Assembly: GCF_017948405.1 (NCBI RefSeq)
Contig: NZ_CP072844.1
Span: 2,976,001 to 3,040,000, forward strand
Origin: Psychrosphaera aestuarii
GTDB lineage: Bacteria > Pseudomonadota > Gammaproteobacteria > Enterobacterales > Alteromonadaceae
Length of the DNA: 64,000 bases
Direction: 5' to 3'
Positions within the stretch are counted from its first letter, which is position 1. Each line of letters starts with the position of its first letter. This document shows, one piece after another, positions 35,234 to 44,677 of the stretch. Position numbers and translations under genes: made by a program. The notes below the pieces were generated by a model, which did not search any database, was not told the DNA's origin, and was given only the letters and a program-made list of their open reading frames with translations.

Positions 35234-36442
35234 ATGTCAGAACTGAACCTAAAACGCATTTTATTGATCATCAGTGGCGGTATTGCTGCCTACAAAATGC
35301 CGGAATATATTCGCCGTATAAAAGAGCGTGGAGCAGAAGTAAAAGTTGTTCTAACCTCTGGTGGAAAGGCTTTTATTACTCCTCTTACATTGCAAGCCGT
35401 TAGTGGTGAGCCTGTTGCAGAAGACTTACTCGATCCAAATGCTGAAGCGGCCATGGGCCATATTGAATTTGCTAAATGGGCTGACTTGGTAGTGGTTGCT
35501 CCAGCTTCTGCTGATATGTTGGCCACTATGAGAGCTGGTTTAGCCCACAACTTGGCCAGCACGCTACTATTAGCAACCCCTGCCCCTGTTGTCGTTTGCC
35601 CTGCAATGAATCAACAAATGTACGCCCACCCTGCAACTAAAGAAAACCTTAACGTGTTAAAAGCGCGTGGTGTAGACGTTTGGGGGCCGGCTATTGGTGA
35701 ACAAGCATGTGGCGATGTTGGGGCTGGTCGTATGATTGAGCCTAGCGAAATGGTCGAAAGAACGGTTTCTGCATTTAAAGCTAACAACAAGTTGTTAGCT
35801 GGTAAAACATTAACGATTACTGCAGGCCCGACTCGTGAGGCCATTGATCCTGTTCGATACATTTCAAATCACTCAAGTGGCAAAATGGGCTTTGCTATCG
35901 CGCAAGCTGCAGCAGAACTAGGTGCGAAAGTAAATTTAATCGCAGGACCCGTATCCTTAAGTACCCCAACGGGCGCGAACAGAGTCGACGTAAAAAGCGC
36001 ACAAGAAATGCACAGTGCGGCACTGGAGCTTGCTCAGCAATCTGATATTTTTATTGCTTGTGCCGCGGTTGCTGATTATCGCCCCGAGGTTTGTGCGCAA
36101 CAAAAAATCAAAAAAAATGATGATGATATGACAATCACTATGGTTAAAAATCCAGATATTGTCGCAGATGTTGCATCATTAACTAAAAAAAGACCTTTTG
36201 TAATTGGTTTTGCGGCCGAAACACAGGAAGTCGAAAAGTACGCATTAGGAAAGTTAACCAAAAAGAACTTGGACATGATCTGTGCAAACGATGTATCCGT
36301 ATCAAATCAAGGTTTCAATTCTGATGATAATGCGTTAAAAATATATTGGAATGGTGGAAGTAAGGACTTACCTCTCAATTCTAAAAAACAGCTATCCTAT
36401 GACTTGTTAGATGTTGTTATACAGCAATTAAATAAAGTTTAA
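35234..36442 (+). CDS. coaBC: Bifunctional phosphopantothenoylcysteine decarboxylase/synthetase
   Basis: 402 residues. CoaC flavodomain ([15 protein letters not shown], catalytic His in [20 protein letters not shown], and [12 protein letters not shown]) followed by CoaB ([26 protein letters not shown]). Converts 4'-phosphopantothenate and Cys to 4'-phosphopantetheine in CoA biosynthesis. Start ATG at 35234. The gene is followed by slmA after 33 bases with no dut between. Confidence 0.96.
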   Translation: MSELNLKRILLIISGGIAAYKMPEYIRRIKERGAEVKVVLTSGGKAFITPLTLQAVSGEPVAEDLLDPNAEAAMGHIEFAKWADLVVVAPASADMLATMRAGLAHNLASTLLLATPAPVVVCPAMNQQMYAHPATKENLNVLKARGVDVWGPAIGEQACGDVGAGRMIEPSEMVERTVSAFKANNKLLAGKTLTITAGPTREAIDPVRYISNHSSGKMGFAIAQAAAELGAKVNLIAGPVSLSTPTGANRVDVKSAQEMHSAALELAQQSDIFIACAAVADYRPEVCAQQKIKKNDDDMTITMVKNPDIVADVASLTKKRPFVIGFAAETQEVEKYALGKLTKKNLDMICANDVSVSNQGFNSDDNALKIYWNGGSKDLPLNSKKQLSYDLLDVVIQQLNKV

Positions 36443-36475
36443 TTATTCAATTATAAAAGAGCGCCGAGGGGAAGT

Positions 36476-37060
36476 ATGCCTGCAGCTAAAAAAGGTAACC
36501 GTAAAGAGCAAATTCTACAATGTCTTGCAGAAATGTTAGAAAGCCACGCGGGGCAAAGGATTACAACAGCAAAGTTAGCTGAAAAAGTCGGCGTGTCAGA
36601 AGCAGCTTTGTACCGACACTTTCCAAGCAAAGCTCGTATGTATGAAGGGTTAATTGAGTTTATCGAAAACACCCTTCTTAGCCGTATTAATGTCATCCTA
36701 GAAAAAGATAAAACGACTGAAGGTCGTATTCAAAATATCATGAAGCTAATTTTGGGCTTTGCAGAAATGAATCGCGGTATTACTGCTATTTTGACTGGTG
36801 ATGCATTGCTTGGCGAGCACGACCGACTAAGAGAGCGTGTTGTATCTCTATTCGAAAAATTAGAAACCCAATTTAAACAAGTTCTAAGAGAACGAAAGTT
36901 ACGCGAAGGTAAAAACTTTCCTATTGAAGAAGCTGCATTGGCAAATTTATTGCTTGCTTATACAGAAGGCAAAATGAATCAATTTGTACGTTCAGGTTTT
37001 ACTCGAAGCCCAATGGAAGGATTCGATACTCAATGGCAAGGCTTTAAGATGTTCTGGTAG
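36476..37060 (+). CDS. slmA: Nucleoid occlusion factor SlmA
   Basis: 194 residues. TetR-type HTH at the N-terminus ([20 protein letters not shown]) and the SlmA C-terminal domain ([38 protein letters not shown]). It binds DNA and FtsZ to block septum formation over the chromosome. Co-transcribed with coaBC by position; the Shine-Dalgarno GAGGGG lies just before the ATG. Confidence 0.95.
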   Translation: MPAAKKGNRKEQILQCLAEMLESHAGQRITTAKLAEKVGVSEAALYRHFPSKARMYEGLIEFIENTLLSRINVILEKDKTTEGRIQNIMKLILGFAEMNRGITAILTGDALLGEHDRLRERVVSLFEKLETQFKQVLRERKLREGKNFPIEEAALANLLLAYTEGKMNQFVRSGFTRSPMEGFDTQWQGFKMFW

Positions 37061-37105
37061 GATCCCATCTCATAAGCACACAATAAAAATAAAAATACGC
37101 TTATT

Positions 37106-37846
37106 ATGCAGTACATATTTAAAGCAAGTGCCTACCTGCTGGTGTTATTACTAGCAGGCCTTTGGCTTAAGCCACCAGCTTATTTCCAGCAAGCGCCATT
37201 ACAAAAATCGCCTTGGAATCTAGAGCAAGGCGAAACTGATGTAGTAACCCATAATGTTAATTTACGTCAGCATGAGAATGGTCAGTATAACTTTACTGGC
37301 AATCTCCTTTTGAGCAATATCTCACCAAAAATGCTTCATTGGTTTTACAAAAATCAAATACATCAGACGTTACTGTTTAATAGTCAAACTATGCCTTGGT
37401 TTAGGCTAACCAACCCAAACACTATGGTAAACCTAGCGATTGTTTCCTCGGCAGACAAATTGTCTAATGAAATTGGATACGGCACTGTTTTTGACGAACA
37501 AACACTATTAAAAGACACTCAATGGCAAACAAGATACAAGGTTCGATCATTTGGCGATGAAGGCATGACGCTTGATATTTTGCACGCGGGCTACACCGTC
37601 GGTTCTATTGAGTATAAGTATCGTAAAAATAAACTTGGTACCGAAGTCAATATTAGCGGTACTATAGGATTAAATATGCCTATTGTTGGACAGATAAGTA
37701 ATTTTTATCTGTTTAAGAAGGTATATCCATCAGACCTTTTAGACGATTGGATAAGTAATATCGTATCTTCGTATAAACATATGGAACTATTGATACCAGC
37801 CCTGTATGACCAGCGTCATAAATCGTCTTATTTAATCAAAACATAA
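37106..37846 (+). CDS. Membrane-anchored protein of unknown function
   Basis: 246 residues with one N-terminal hydrophobic helix (FKASAYLLVLLLAGLWL) and a soluble domain containing NISPKMLHWFYKN and LDILHAGYTVGSIEYKYRKN. The MLHWFYKN stretch suggests a START/hydrolase-like fold, but I cannot name the family. First gene of a run with an esterase and a small membrane protein. Confidence 0.55.
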   Translation: MQYIFKASAYLLVLLLAGLWLKPPAYFQQAPLQKSPWNLEQGETDVVTHNVNLRQHENGQYNFTGNLLLSNISPKMLHWFYKNQIHQTLLFNSQTMPWFRLTNPNTMVNLAIVSSADKLSNEIGYGTVFDEQTLLKDTQWQTRYKVRSFGDEGMTLDILHAGYTVGSIEYKYRKNKLGTEVNISGTIGLNMPIVGQISNFYLFKKVYPSDLLDDWISNIVSSYKHMELLIPALYDQRHKSSYLIKT

Positions 37847-37867
37847 TTTATTAAAAACGGAGTTTTA

Positions 37868-38800
37868 ATGAAATCGATAATGTTGGCTACCTTAATTCTT
37901 TGTAGCTTTGTACTCTATGCAGATCCAATGGCAATTCCATCTTCCGGTGTTATAAAACGCTATGAAGATTTCCAGTCTAACTTTGTTCCCAGCAGAACGA
38001 TAGATGTTTGGCTACCCGAAGACTACTCATACGACAAAAAGTACGATGTGCTTTACATGCATGATGGTCAAATGCTTTTTGATAGCACGAACACATGGAA
38101 CAACCAAGAGTGGCAAGTAGACGAGGCGGCCGCCAAGCTTATGGCTGATGGAAAGGTCCGGCCTTTTATTGTGGTTGGTATTTGGAACGGTGAAAAAAAT
38201 CGTTATCCAGAATATTTTCCAGAAAAGGTTTATCGTTCTCTGCCGTTATTAGAACGCACTTTGATAAAAATAAGGCTTATGGTGCAATCTCGGTCGTTAG
38301 CGCCTGTTGGCGACTTTTTCACTGGTGATAACTACGTAAAATTTTTAAGCAATGAGCTTGTTCCATTTATCGATAATAATTTTAGCGTCAATAAAGGGCC
38401 TCAACATCGAGTGTTAGCTGGCTCAAGTATGGGTGCGTTAATATCTTGGTATACCCTGTTTGAACGTCCAGATGTTTTTGGCGGCGCTATAGCTATGTCT
38501 ACGCATTGGCCTGGCATGTTCGACGTCGATAATCCTTTTCCACAAGGCTTTGAAGATTATATCCGTAATAATATCCAACGACTAAATGGCCACAAAGTTT
38601 ATTTTGATTTAGGTGACCAGACTCTTGATGCTAACTATCCAGCATTACAAAAGCGTATAGATGCCATATTTGACGCTGCTTATTCAAAGCAATTTTGGCG
38701 AAGCGATTTTTTTCCTGGTCATAAGCACGACGAAGCATCTTGGTCGAGCCGCATACACATTCCTTTAACTTTTATGTTTAGTAACGAGAGTGAAAAGTGA
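37868..38800 (+). CDS. Secreted alpha/beta-hydrolase (esterase D family)
   Basis: 310 residues with a signal peptide (MKSIMLATLILCSFVLYA). The domain has RTIDVWLPEDY, DVLYMHDGQMLFD, and the nucleophile elbow GSSMGALISWYTLFERPDVFG (GxSxG, Ser). A catalytic His is likely in FFPGHKHDE. This is the esterase D/Fes-like, IroE-like family, periplasmic by the signal. It overlaps the next ORF by 4 bases (GTGA). Confidence 0.85.
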   Translation: MKSIMLATLILCSFVLYADPMAIPSSGVIKRYEDFQSNFVPSRTIDVWLPEDYSYDKKYDVLYMHDGQMLFDSTNTWNNQEWQVDEAAAKLMADGKVRPFIVVGIWNGEKNRYPEYFPEKVYRSLPLLERTLIKIRLMVQSRSLAPVGDFFTGDNYVKFLSNELVPFIDNNFSVNKGPQHRVLAGSSMGALISWYTLFERPDVFGGAIAMSTHWPGMFDVDNPFPQGFEDYIRNNIQRLNGHKVYFDLGDQTLDANYPALQKRIDAIFDAAYSKQFWRSDFFPGHKHDEASWSSRIHIPLTFMFSNESEK

Positions 38801-39153
38801 AGGCTGAATATAGACAATCTCGACACAAGGAATACGTCGGTGATAAATACGGAAACCTGTATTTTAACCAGCTCAAATATTTTGAATTCCATTCCTATCC
38901 AGGTATTGAGTTTCACAAATTATGGTGCGTTGGTATTCTGCTAATGCTCTTGTTTAAGCTGGATAATTTATTTGAACTAAGTGCTTTTTCAGGTATTGGT
39001 GGCCTATATGTTTTTTACTTAACTTGCATGACTCTTTATTTGTTGCTCAAAAAGATTTGTAGAAATAAAGGTTACTTTCTTTATCCGAACTTTATGATTC
39101 AATTTTTTAAAAAACGCCGCAAGAGCAAAGAGTCTGCGACGCAAGTTGCCTAA
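38797..39153 (+). CDS. Small membrane protein of unknown function
   Basis: 118 residues with two probable transmembrane helices (LWCVGILLMLLFKL and GIGGLYVFYLTCMTLYLLL) and a basic C-terminus (FKKRRKSKES). GTG start overlaps the esterase stop by 4 bases, so translational coupling is expected. No family recognised. It converges with the ABC exporter gene. Confidence 0.65.
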   Translation: MKAEYRQSRHKEYVGDKYGNLYFNQLKYFEFHSYPGIEFHKLWCVGILLMLLFKLDNLFELSAFSGIGGLYVFYLTCMTLYLLLKKICRNKGYFLYPNFMIQFFKKRRKSKESATQVA

Positions 39154-39193
39154 CTGACCAGTATTGACACCATATTGAGGCTAATCGCTAAGC

Positions 39194-40990
39194 TTAGCCT
39201 TTGTCATTTTGCATTTGCCATAAGTGATAATAGCGGCCTTTTGTTTCTAACAATGATTTATGATCGCCCATCTCTACAATTTGGCCTTGTTCCATAACGG
39301 CAATCTGGTCAGCATCAATGATGGTAGACAAACGATGGGCAATAACTAGTGAAGTATGGCCTTGAGCAATTTCACGTAACGCACCTAGTATTGCTTGCTC
39401 AGATCCAGAGTCGAGTGAGGATGTCGCTTCATCAAACACTAAAATTTTTGGCGATTTTAATAGTACTCGAGCTATCGCAACACGTTGTTTTTCGCCGCCC
39501 GATAGTTTCAAACCTCGCTCACCGACTTGCGTTTTCGCTCCGTCTGGTAAGGCGTGTATAAAGTCAGCCAAATAGGCCATTTTTATAGCCTGCCATACCT
39601 CTTCATCACTTGCACTTGGTTTACCGTACTTAATATTTTCAAAAATAGTGTCATTAAACAGTACTGTATCTTGAGGAACTATCCCTATATTTTCACGCAA
39701 AGATGCTTGAGTTACGCTGGTAATGTCTTGACCATCAATTAAAATTTGACCACTTGTAGCATCATAAAAACGAAACAACACTTTAACTAAGGTTGATTTA
39801 CCTGCGCCACTTGAACCCACCACGGCTACCTTTTGATTCGGCTTTATCGTAAAGCTTACATCTTTAAGTATTTGACGGTCTTCGTTATAAGAAAAATTAA
39901 CCTTATTAAACTCTATTAAGGCGTTATTTATTTTAAGCTCGGATGCGCCTCTTTTATCAATAATGGCCTCTTTTCGCTCTAGCAACATGAACATTTTTTC
40001 TATATTTGCCAACGAACCTTTAATTTCTCGATAAACAAAACCTAAAAAGTTTAATGGCATAAATAATTGCATCATAAAGGCATTTATCAATACAAAATCA
40101 CCAATGGTCATCTCTTGATTCATTACTCCTTTGGCTGCCAGCATTAACATTGCTGTCATCGCCGTTGCCACTATGAGCGCTTGACCGCTATTGAGGCCAA
40201 AAAGCGTTAGCCTGTTACTGCGCCTTGCTGATTCCCACTTGGCTAGATCTTTATCGTAACGGTTAGCCTCATATGCTTCGTTATTAAAATATTTAACCGT
40301 TTCGTAATTAAGTAAGCTATCAATAGCACGAGTATTACTTTGTGAATCAGCTTCGTTGGCTGCTCGAATAAATTTGGTTCGCCATTCGGTGGCATAAGCT
40401 GTAAAACCTATGTAAAGCACAATTGCCCCTAAGGTAATCGCTGCAAAGTCCCAGCCATACTTGGTAAAGAAAATAGCAACCACAAACACAATCTCTATCA
40501 AAATAGGGACGATGTTAAATACCATAAATCGCATTAAGAAACTTATACCAGAGATGCCGCGTTCCATATCTCTAGACAAGCCACCTGTTTGACGATTTAA
40601 ATGAAAATCTAACTCTAATTTGTGTAGATGATTAAAGACCTTTAAACCGACTTTTCGCATTGCCCGTTCGGTAACCCGGCCGAAAAGGGTGTCTCTGATC
40701 TCGCCTAATAAAACATTTAAAAAACGAATAGCGCCGTAGGCAATAACTAAGGCAACGGGCACAGATATAATCATTATGACAGTTTCGCTTCTGCTACTGT
40801 CATTTAAGGTATCAACCAGATTTTTTAGTACAAAAGGCAAGCCAACACTTGCTACTTTAGCCAATACTAAACAGCTCAAGGCAAGAAAAACGCGAATTTT
40901 GTGCTCTAACAAATAAGGTATCAGTGTACGTAGGCTCCTCCAGTTAAACTCAGTGACTGGTTGCTCTGTCATATTTCGCATTTTTCTCAC
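39194..40990 (-). CDS. ABC exporter, fused membrane and ATP-binding domains (Atm1/HMT1 type)
   Basis: 598 residues. N-terminal six-helix exporter domain (residues about 20-320; LNRQTGGLSRDMERG is a coupling-helix region typical of Atm1-like proteins), then an ATPase with Walker A GSSGAGKST, signature LSGGEKQRVAIARVLL, Walker B ILVFDEATSSLD and H-loop IAHRLSTI. Atm1-type exporters handle glutathione-linked or heavy-metal compounds; the substrate here is not known. Start is ambiguous: GTG 40990, ATG 40981 or ATG 40972. Confidence 0.92.
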   Translation of the reverse strand: MRKMRNMTEQPVTEFNWRSLRTLIPYLLEHKIRVFLALSCLVLAKVASVGLPFVLKNLVDTLNDSSRSETVIMIISVPVALVIAYGAIRFLNVLLGEIRDTLFGRVTERAMRKVGLKVFNHLHKLELDFHLNRQTGGLSRDMERGISGISFLMRFMVFNIVPILIEIVFVVAIFFTKYGWDFAAITLGAIVLYIGFTAYATEWRTKFIRAANEADSQSNTRAIDSLLNYETVKYFNNEAYEANRYDKDLAKWESARRSNRLTLFGLNSGQALIVATAMTAMLMLAAKGVMNQEMTIGDFVLINAFMMQLFMPLNFLGFVYREIKGSLANIEKMFMLLERKEAIIDKRGASELKINNALIEFNKVNFSYNEDRQILKDVSFTIKPNQKVAVVGSSGAGKSTLVKVLFRFYDATSGQILIDGQDITSVTQASLRENIGIVPQDTVLFNDTIFENIKYGKPSASDEEVWQAIKMAYLADFIHALPDGAKTQVGERGLKLSGGEKQRVAIARVLLKSPKILVFDEATSSLDSGSEQAILGALREIAQGHTSLVIAHRLSTIIDADQIAVMEQGQIVEMGDHKSLLETKGRYYHLWQMQNDKG

Positions 40991-41113
40991 AATGAACCCT
41001 ATTTTTTTAAAATTTAAAGCCAGTTATCGCTTTATCGGTAAGTATATATTGGCAATTTATATTTGCCGTGGGAGAATAACCACACAATTGAATTCTTTAG
41101 TTTATTTACTGGT

Positions 41114-41755
41114 TTGCAAAGTCTAACTGAACAAATAATATTAGAAACCAAACAATTAACTTGTATCAAACAAGATAGAGTTTTGTTTGAAAATCTAAAC
41201 ACCCAATTCCGCCGCGGAGACATTGTCCAAGTGGTAGGTCCTAATGGTGCAGGAAAAACAAGCTTATTACGAATTTTAGCGGGTTTGGCACAACCATACG
41301 ATGGGTTTGTATACTTTGATCATCAGCCTATTGAGCAGCAACCAGAAAAATTTAGACAAAACCTACTTTACCTTGGCCATTTAGCCGGTGTTAAAAGTGA
41401 ACTTACTGCTCAAGAAAATTTAGAGTTTCAACTTTCATTGCATGGCCATAACCCTAAATTAGCTGAGCCACTATTATCCGATGTTGGCCTGTTAGCCTTT
41501 GAGAACTCTCCTGCTAGTCAGTTAAGTGCCGGACAAAACCGCCGTATTGCGTTAGCACAATTGTGGCAAAGCAAAGCGCCAATTTGGATTTTGGATGAGC
41601 CTTTTACCGCCATCGACACCAAAGGCGTTGCAGCATTAGAAAATAGAATTATGGCGCACGCAGACCAAGGCGGTTGTGTAATTATTACCACCCACCAAGA
41701 CTTAAACATTGCGCCAGAACGTATCACTCGCCTTGAATTAAGTTACCGGTTTTAA
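41114..41755 (+). CDS. ccmA: Heme exporter ATP-binding protein CcmA
   Basis: ATPase of the cytochrome c maturation ABC transporter (CcmAB), which drives release of holo-CcmE. Walker A GPNGAGKTS, ABC signature LSAGQNRRIALA and Walker B IWILDEPF are present. The CcmA homology starts at ILETKQLTC, where the aligned first codon is ATA (41138), so no canonical ATG/GTG is available; the nearest in-frame starts are TTG 41114 (reported, 213 residues) and TTG 41063. An ATT at 41087 after GGGAG is another possibility. Confidence 0.88.
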   Translation: MQSLTEQIILETKQLTCIKQDRVLFENLNTQFRRGDIVQVVGPNGAGKTSLLRILAGLAQPYDGFVYFDHQPIEQQPEKFRQNLLYLGHLAGVKSELTAQENLEFQLSLHGHNPKLAEPLLSDVGLLAFENSPASQLSAGQNRRIALAQLWQSKAPIWILDEPFTAIDTKGVAALENRIMAHADQGGCVIITTHQDLNIAPERITRLELSYRF

Positions 41756-41762
41756 GGTTAAT

Positions 41763-42449
41763 ATGAATCAATCACTTTCCTATCTCGCCTTGTTCAAGCT
41801 TGTTCTCGCTAGAGACATAAAAATTGCGCTACGCCATCGTGATGATGTACTTAACCCATTATTGTTTTTTATTATTATTATTACGCTTTTTCCACTTGGC
41901 ATCGGTCCAGAGCCACAAACGCTCAGTAAAATTGCGCCTGGGATCATTTGGGTGTCAGCTCTACTTGCTACTTTATTATCGCTCGATCGATTATTTAAAG
42001 CAGACTATCAAGATGGTGCTTTAGAGCAGTTACTTTTGAGTCCTTACCCCGGCTTCATATGGGTTTTGGCTAAGGTAGTAGCGCATTGGCTACTGACAGG
42101 TTTGCCACTAATAATAATTGCACCTGTGTTGGCAACTATGCTTCAACTTCCTAGTGAAAGTTTTATGGCAACTTTTTGGACCTTATTGCTCGGTACCCCC
42201 GTATTAAGTTTTATTGGAGCAATTGGTGCTGCGTTAACCGTGGGCTTAAAAAAAGGTGGCGTTCTGCTGAGCTTAATTATTTTGCCTCTTTATATTCCTG
42301 TGCTAATTTTTGCGACCAGCGCCATTGACGCAGCGTCAATGGGTTTACCCTTTAATGGGCAACTTGCTATTATTGGCGCATTGCTTGTTGCGTCTATAAC
42401 GCTAACGCCTTTTGCAATAAATTCAGCTTTAAAAGTGAGTACCAATTAA
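41763..42449 (+). CDS. ccmB: Heme exporter membrane protein CcmB
   Basis: 228 residues with six transmembrane helices; the ccmB signatures ALFKLVLARDIKIALRHRDD, LLSLDRLFKADYQDGALEQLLLSP and LTGLPLIIIAPVLATML are present. Partner of CcmA. The stop overlaps the ccmC start by one base (TAATG). Confidence 0.95.
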   Translation: MNQSLSYLALFKLVLARDIKIALRHRDDVLNPLLFFIIIITLFPLGIGPEPQTLSKIAPGIIWVSALLATLLSLDRLFKADYQDGALEQLLLSPYPGFIWVLAKVVAHWLLTGLPLIIIAPVLATMLQLPSESFMATFWTLLLGTPVLSFIGAIGAALTVGLKKGGVLLSLIILPLYIPVLIFATSAIDAASMGLPFNGQLAIIGALLVASITLTPFAINSALKVSTN

Positions 42450-43192
42450 TGTGGAAATGGTTACACCCTTACGCAAACCCTGAAACGACTTATCATCTAA
42501 GCGATCGTTTAATCCCTTGGTTTGCTTGGATCAGTGGGTTTTTGTTAACAGTAGGTTTAACATGGGCATTATTGTTTGCGCCTGCAGATTATCAACAAGG
42601 TGATAGCTTTAGAATTTTCTATGTTCACGTGCCCGCAGCAAGTTTATCCATGGGGATATATTTGGGAATGGCTATTGCGGCGCTATGCGGTATGGTTTGG
42701 CAACTAAAGCTATCTGATGCTGCTGTTGCTGCACTCGCGCCAGTGGGTGCGGTCTTTACGGCAATTGCATTGTTTACTGGTGCTGCATGGGGAAAACCAA
42801 TGTGGGGCACTTGGTGGGTGTGGGATGCGCGTCTCACATCGGAACTCGTATTACTGTTCTTATACTTAGGCGTTATTGCAATAAACAATGCCTTCGATGA
42901 CAAACAAATGGCCGGTAAAGCGGCGTCGATTATCGCCATAGTTGGGGTGATAAACTTACCTATTATTAAATACTCTGTGGAATGGTGGAATACTCTGCAC
43001 CAAGGCGCAACCGTCAGTAAACTGGGTAAACCAGCGATGAGTTTAGAAATGTTCTGGCCTTTTGTTGTGTGTTTTCTTGGTTTTGCCTTTTTAGTTGCAA
43101 CGGTGACCTGTATTCGATTTAAAACAGAGATTTTATTACGTAACTCCAGTCGCCCTTGGGTTAGAACCTTAGTTAGTAAAAGTGAGGTGTAG
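42449..43192 (+). CDS. ccmC: Heme handling protein CcmC
   Basis: 247 residues, six transmembrane helices. The WWD heme-handling motif is seen in WGTWWVWDARLTSELVLLFLYLG; flanking histidines occur in FYVHVPAASLSM and NTLHQGATV. CcmC loads heme onto CcmE. Start overlaps ccmB by one base; ccmD follows 2 bases after the stop. Confidence 0.96.
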   Translation: MWKWLHPYANPETTYHLSDRLIPWFAWISGFLLTVGLTWALLFAPADYQQGDSFRIFYVHVPAASLSMGIYLGMAIAALCGMVWQLKLSDAAVAALAPVGAVFTAIALFTGAAWGKPMWGTWWVWDARLTSELVLLFLYLGVIAINNAFDDKQMAGKAASIIAIVGVINLPIIKYSVEWWNTLHQGATVSKLGKPAMSLEMFWPFVVCFLGFAFLVATVTCIRFKTEILLRNSSRPWVRTLVSKSEV

Positions 43193-43194
43193 AC

Positions 43195-43398
43195 ATGCAA
43201 TTTGATTCTTTTGTAGCATTTTTAGACATGGGCGGTTATGGATTTTTTGTTTGGTTGTCGTATGGCTTCAGTTTAATCAGCCTTACCGGCCTTATCGTAT
43301 TGAGTCGTATGTCGCTCAATTCGGCAAAAAAAGACATTTTGACTCGTATAGAGCGCGATGAAAAATTAAAGCGCGCGGTAAAAAATAATAGTTTGTAA
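43195..43398 (+). CDS. ccmD: CcmD
   Basis: 67 residues with one transmembrane helix ([22 protein letters not shown]), the usual SYxxSL-type CcmD start ([16 protein letters not shown]) and a basic tail. It helps release holo-CcmE from the CcmABC complex. Position after ccmC supports the call. Confidence 0.9.
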   Translation: MQFDSFVAFLDMGGYGFFVWLSYGFSLISLTGLIVLSRMSLNSAKKDILTRIERDEKLKRAVKNNSL

Positions 43399-43423
43399 AT
43401 TTTATTTTAAGGTAATAATAAAA

Positions 43424-43909
43424 ATGAACCCTCGTCGTAAAAAAAGACTAACCATTATCATTACATTGCTTTGTGGTTTTGGTGCTATAGCTGGTTTAAT
43501 TTTATACGCGTTAAGTCAAAACATTGATTTATTTTATAAACCTTCTGAAATTCATTTTGGAAAAGTTGAGACCGGAATAAAGCCTGACGCAGGACAACGC
43601 CTACGTATCGGTGGTATTGTAGTGCCAGGTTCGGTTAAGCGAGACCCTACAAGTTTAAAAGTTAGCTTTGATTTAGTCGATATGCGAACACCGTTAGTAT
43701 TTAGTGAATCAGACGCCACTGTAACGGTGAGCTATAGCGGCATTTTGCCTGACTTATTTAGAGAAGAGCAAGGCATCGTTGCTAATGGCACATTACAACA
43801 AGATGGCTCTATTTTAGCGAGTGAAGTACTTGCCAAGCATGACGAAAATTATATGCCAAAAGAAATCGCAGATCAGGCCAAAGAGAAAAAGGCTAACTAT
43901 CAGTATTAA
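43424..43909 (+). CDS. ccmE: Heme chaperone CcmE
   Basis: 161 residues: N-terminal membrane anchor ([18 protein letters not shown]), an OB-fold domain, and the heme-binding histidine in [11 protein letters not shown], followed by a flexible tail. Delivers heme to the CcmF ligase. No ccmF follows; the next gene at 43981 is unrelated. Confidence 0.95.
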   Translation: MNPRRKKRLTIIITLLCGFGAIAGLILYALSQNIDLFYKPSEIHFGKVETGIKPDAGQRLRIGGIVVPGSVKRDPTSLKVSFDLVDMRTPLVFSESDATVTVSYSGILPDLFREEQGIVANGTLQQDGSILASEVLAKHDENYMPKEIADQAKEKKANYQY

Positions 43910-43980
43910 TTGATAAGCTTCTACACAGAATAAAATAATAACAATAAAGAATAATAATAAATGGATTGTGGAGGTATGGG

Positions 43981-44640
43981 ATGATTACCGTAGCATTATG
44001 GTTTTTAACCACCCTAGTGGTGGTTGCCTTAGCGTTTGTCTCAATAGTTGTATATTCACATTATCAAGATTTAAAGCGCCAAGAAAAGAAACGAAATCAA
44101 ATCGCTTATAACTGTCGGTTAAAGCAAAAAGAATATCGTGACACGGTTCAAGAGTTGCAAAAACAAGGTTGGTTAACTCCACAGCATAAGCAGACGATGG
44201 TGATGTTAATAAGCAATTATTTTGTTTTTCAGTCAATAAACGAAGTCAATTGTCGCCATTTTTATGCGCTTTTAGGTAAGCTAACCACTGCCATTAACAA
44301 ATTAAATTCTGCGCCTTTTGATACAAAGCCGCTTTTATCTGAAGCTTTTCAGCAACTAGCTGATAGGCTTCCAACACAAGCGACTCAATATACGGCAAAC
44401 TTTTACTTAGAGACAGCGCCTAAAGCAGGTGAGTTACTAAATGAAAAAATTGACCATATTTTAAACGAACGCTGGGCGCAATCTTCTGCAGAGCTAAATT
44501 CAGGTGATATTGAGAAGGACGGCAATGACGAAGATGAGTCGCTTCCAAACCTTGAAGAACTAGATAAAGATGCCTTTGATGATTACACCAAACGAGCACT
44601 TGAATTACACACTCAAAGATCTCTTTCTAACGAAAATTAA
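43981..44640 (+). CDS. Membrane-anchored protein of unknown function after ccmE
   Basis: 219 residues: one N-terminal transmembrane helix (ITVALWFLTTLVVVALAFVSIVV), then a coiled/helical cytosolic domain with a basic region (YQDLKRQEKKRNQ) and an acidic C-terminus (DEDESLPNLEELDKDAFDD). ATG at 43981 chosen because GGAGG (43970-43974) lies 6 bases before it. It occupies the place where ccmF is usual. No family recognised. Confidence 0.65.
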   Translation: MITVALWFLTTLVVVALAFVSIVVYSHYQDLKRQEKKRNQIAYNCRLKQKEYRDTVQELQKQGWLTPQHKQTMVMLISNYFVFQSINEVNCRHFYALLGKLTTAINKLNSAPFDTKPLLSEAFQQLADRLPTQATQYTANFYLETAPKAGELLNEKIDHILNERWAQSSAELNSGDIEKDGNDEDESLPNLEELDKDAFDDYTKRALELHTQRSLSNEN

Positions 44641-44677
44641 CCTATACTCTTTTTAACTTTTACGCTAGGTCCACTCT

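Noticed and set aside
39178..39200. AGGCTAA/TTAGCCT hairpin as terminator
   Set aside because: Short stem that overlaps the ABC exporter stop; T-run weak.
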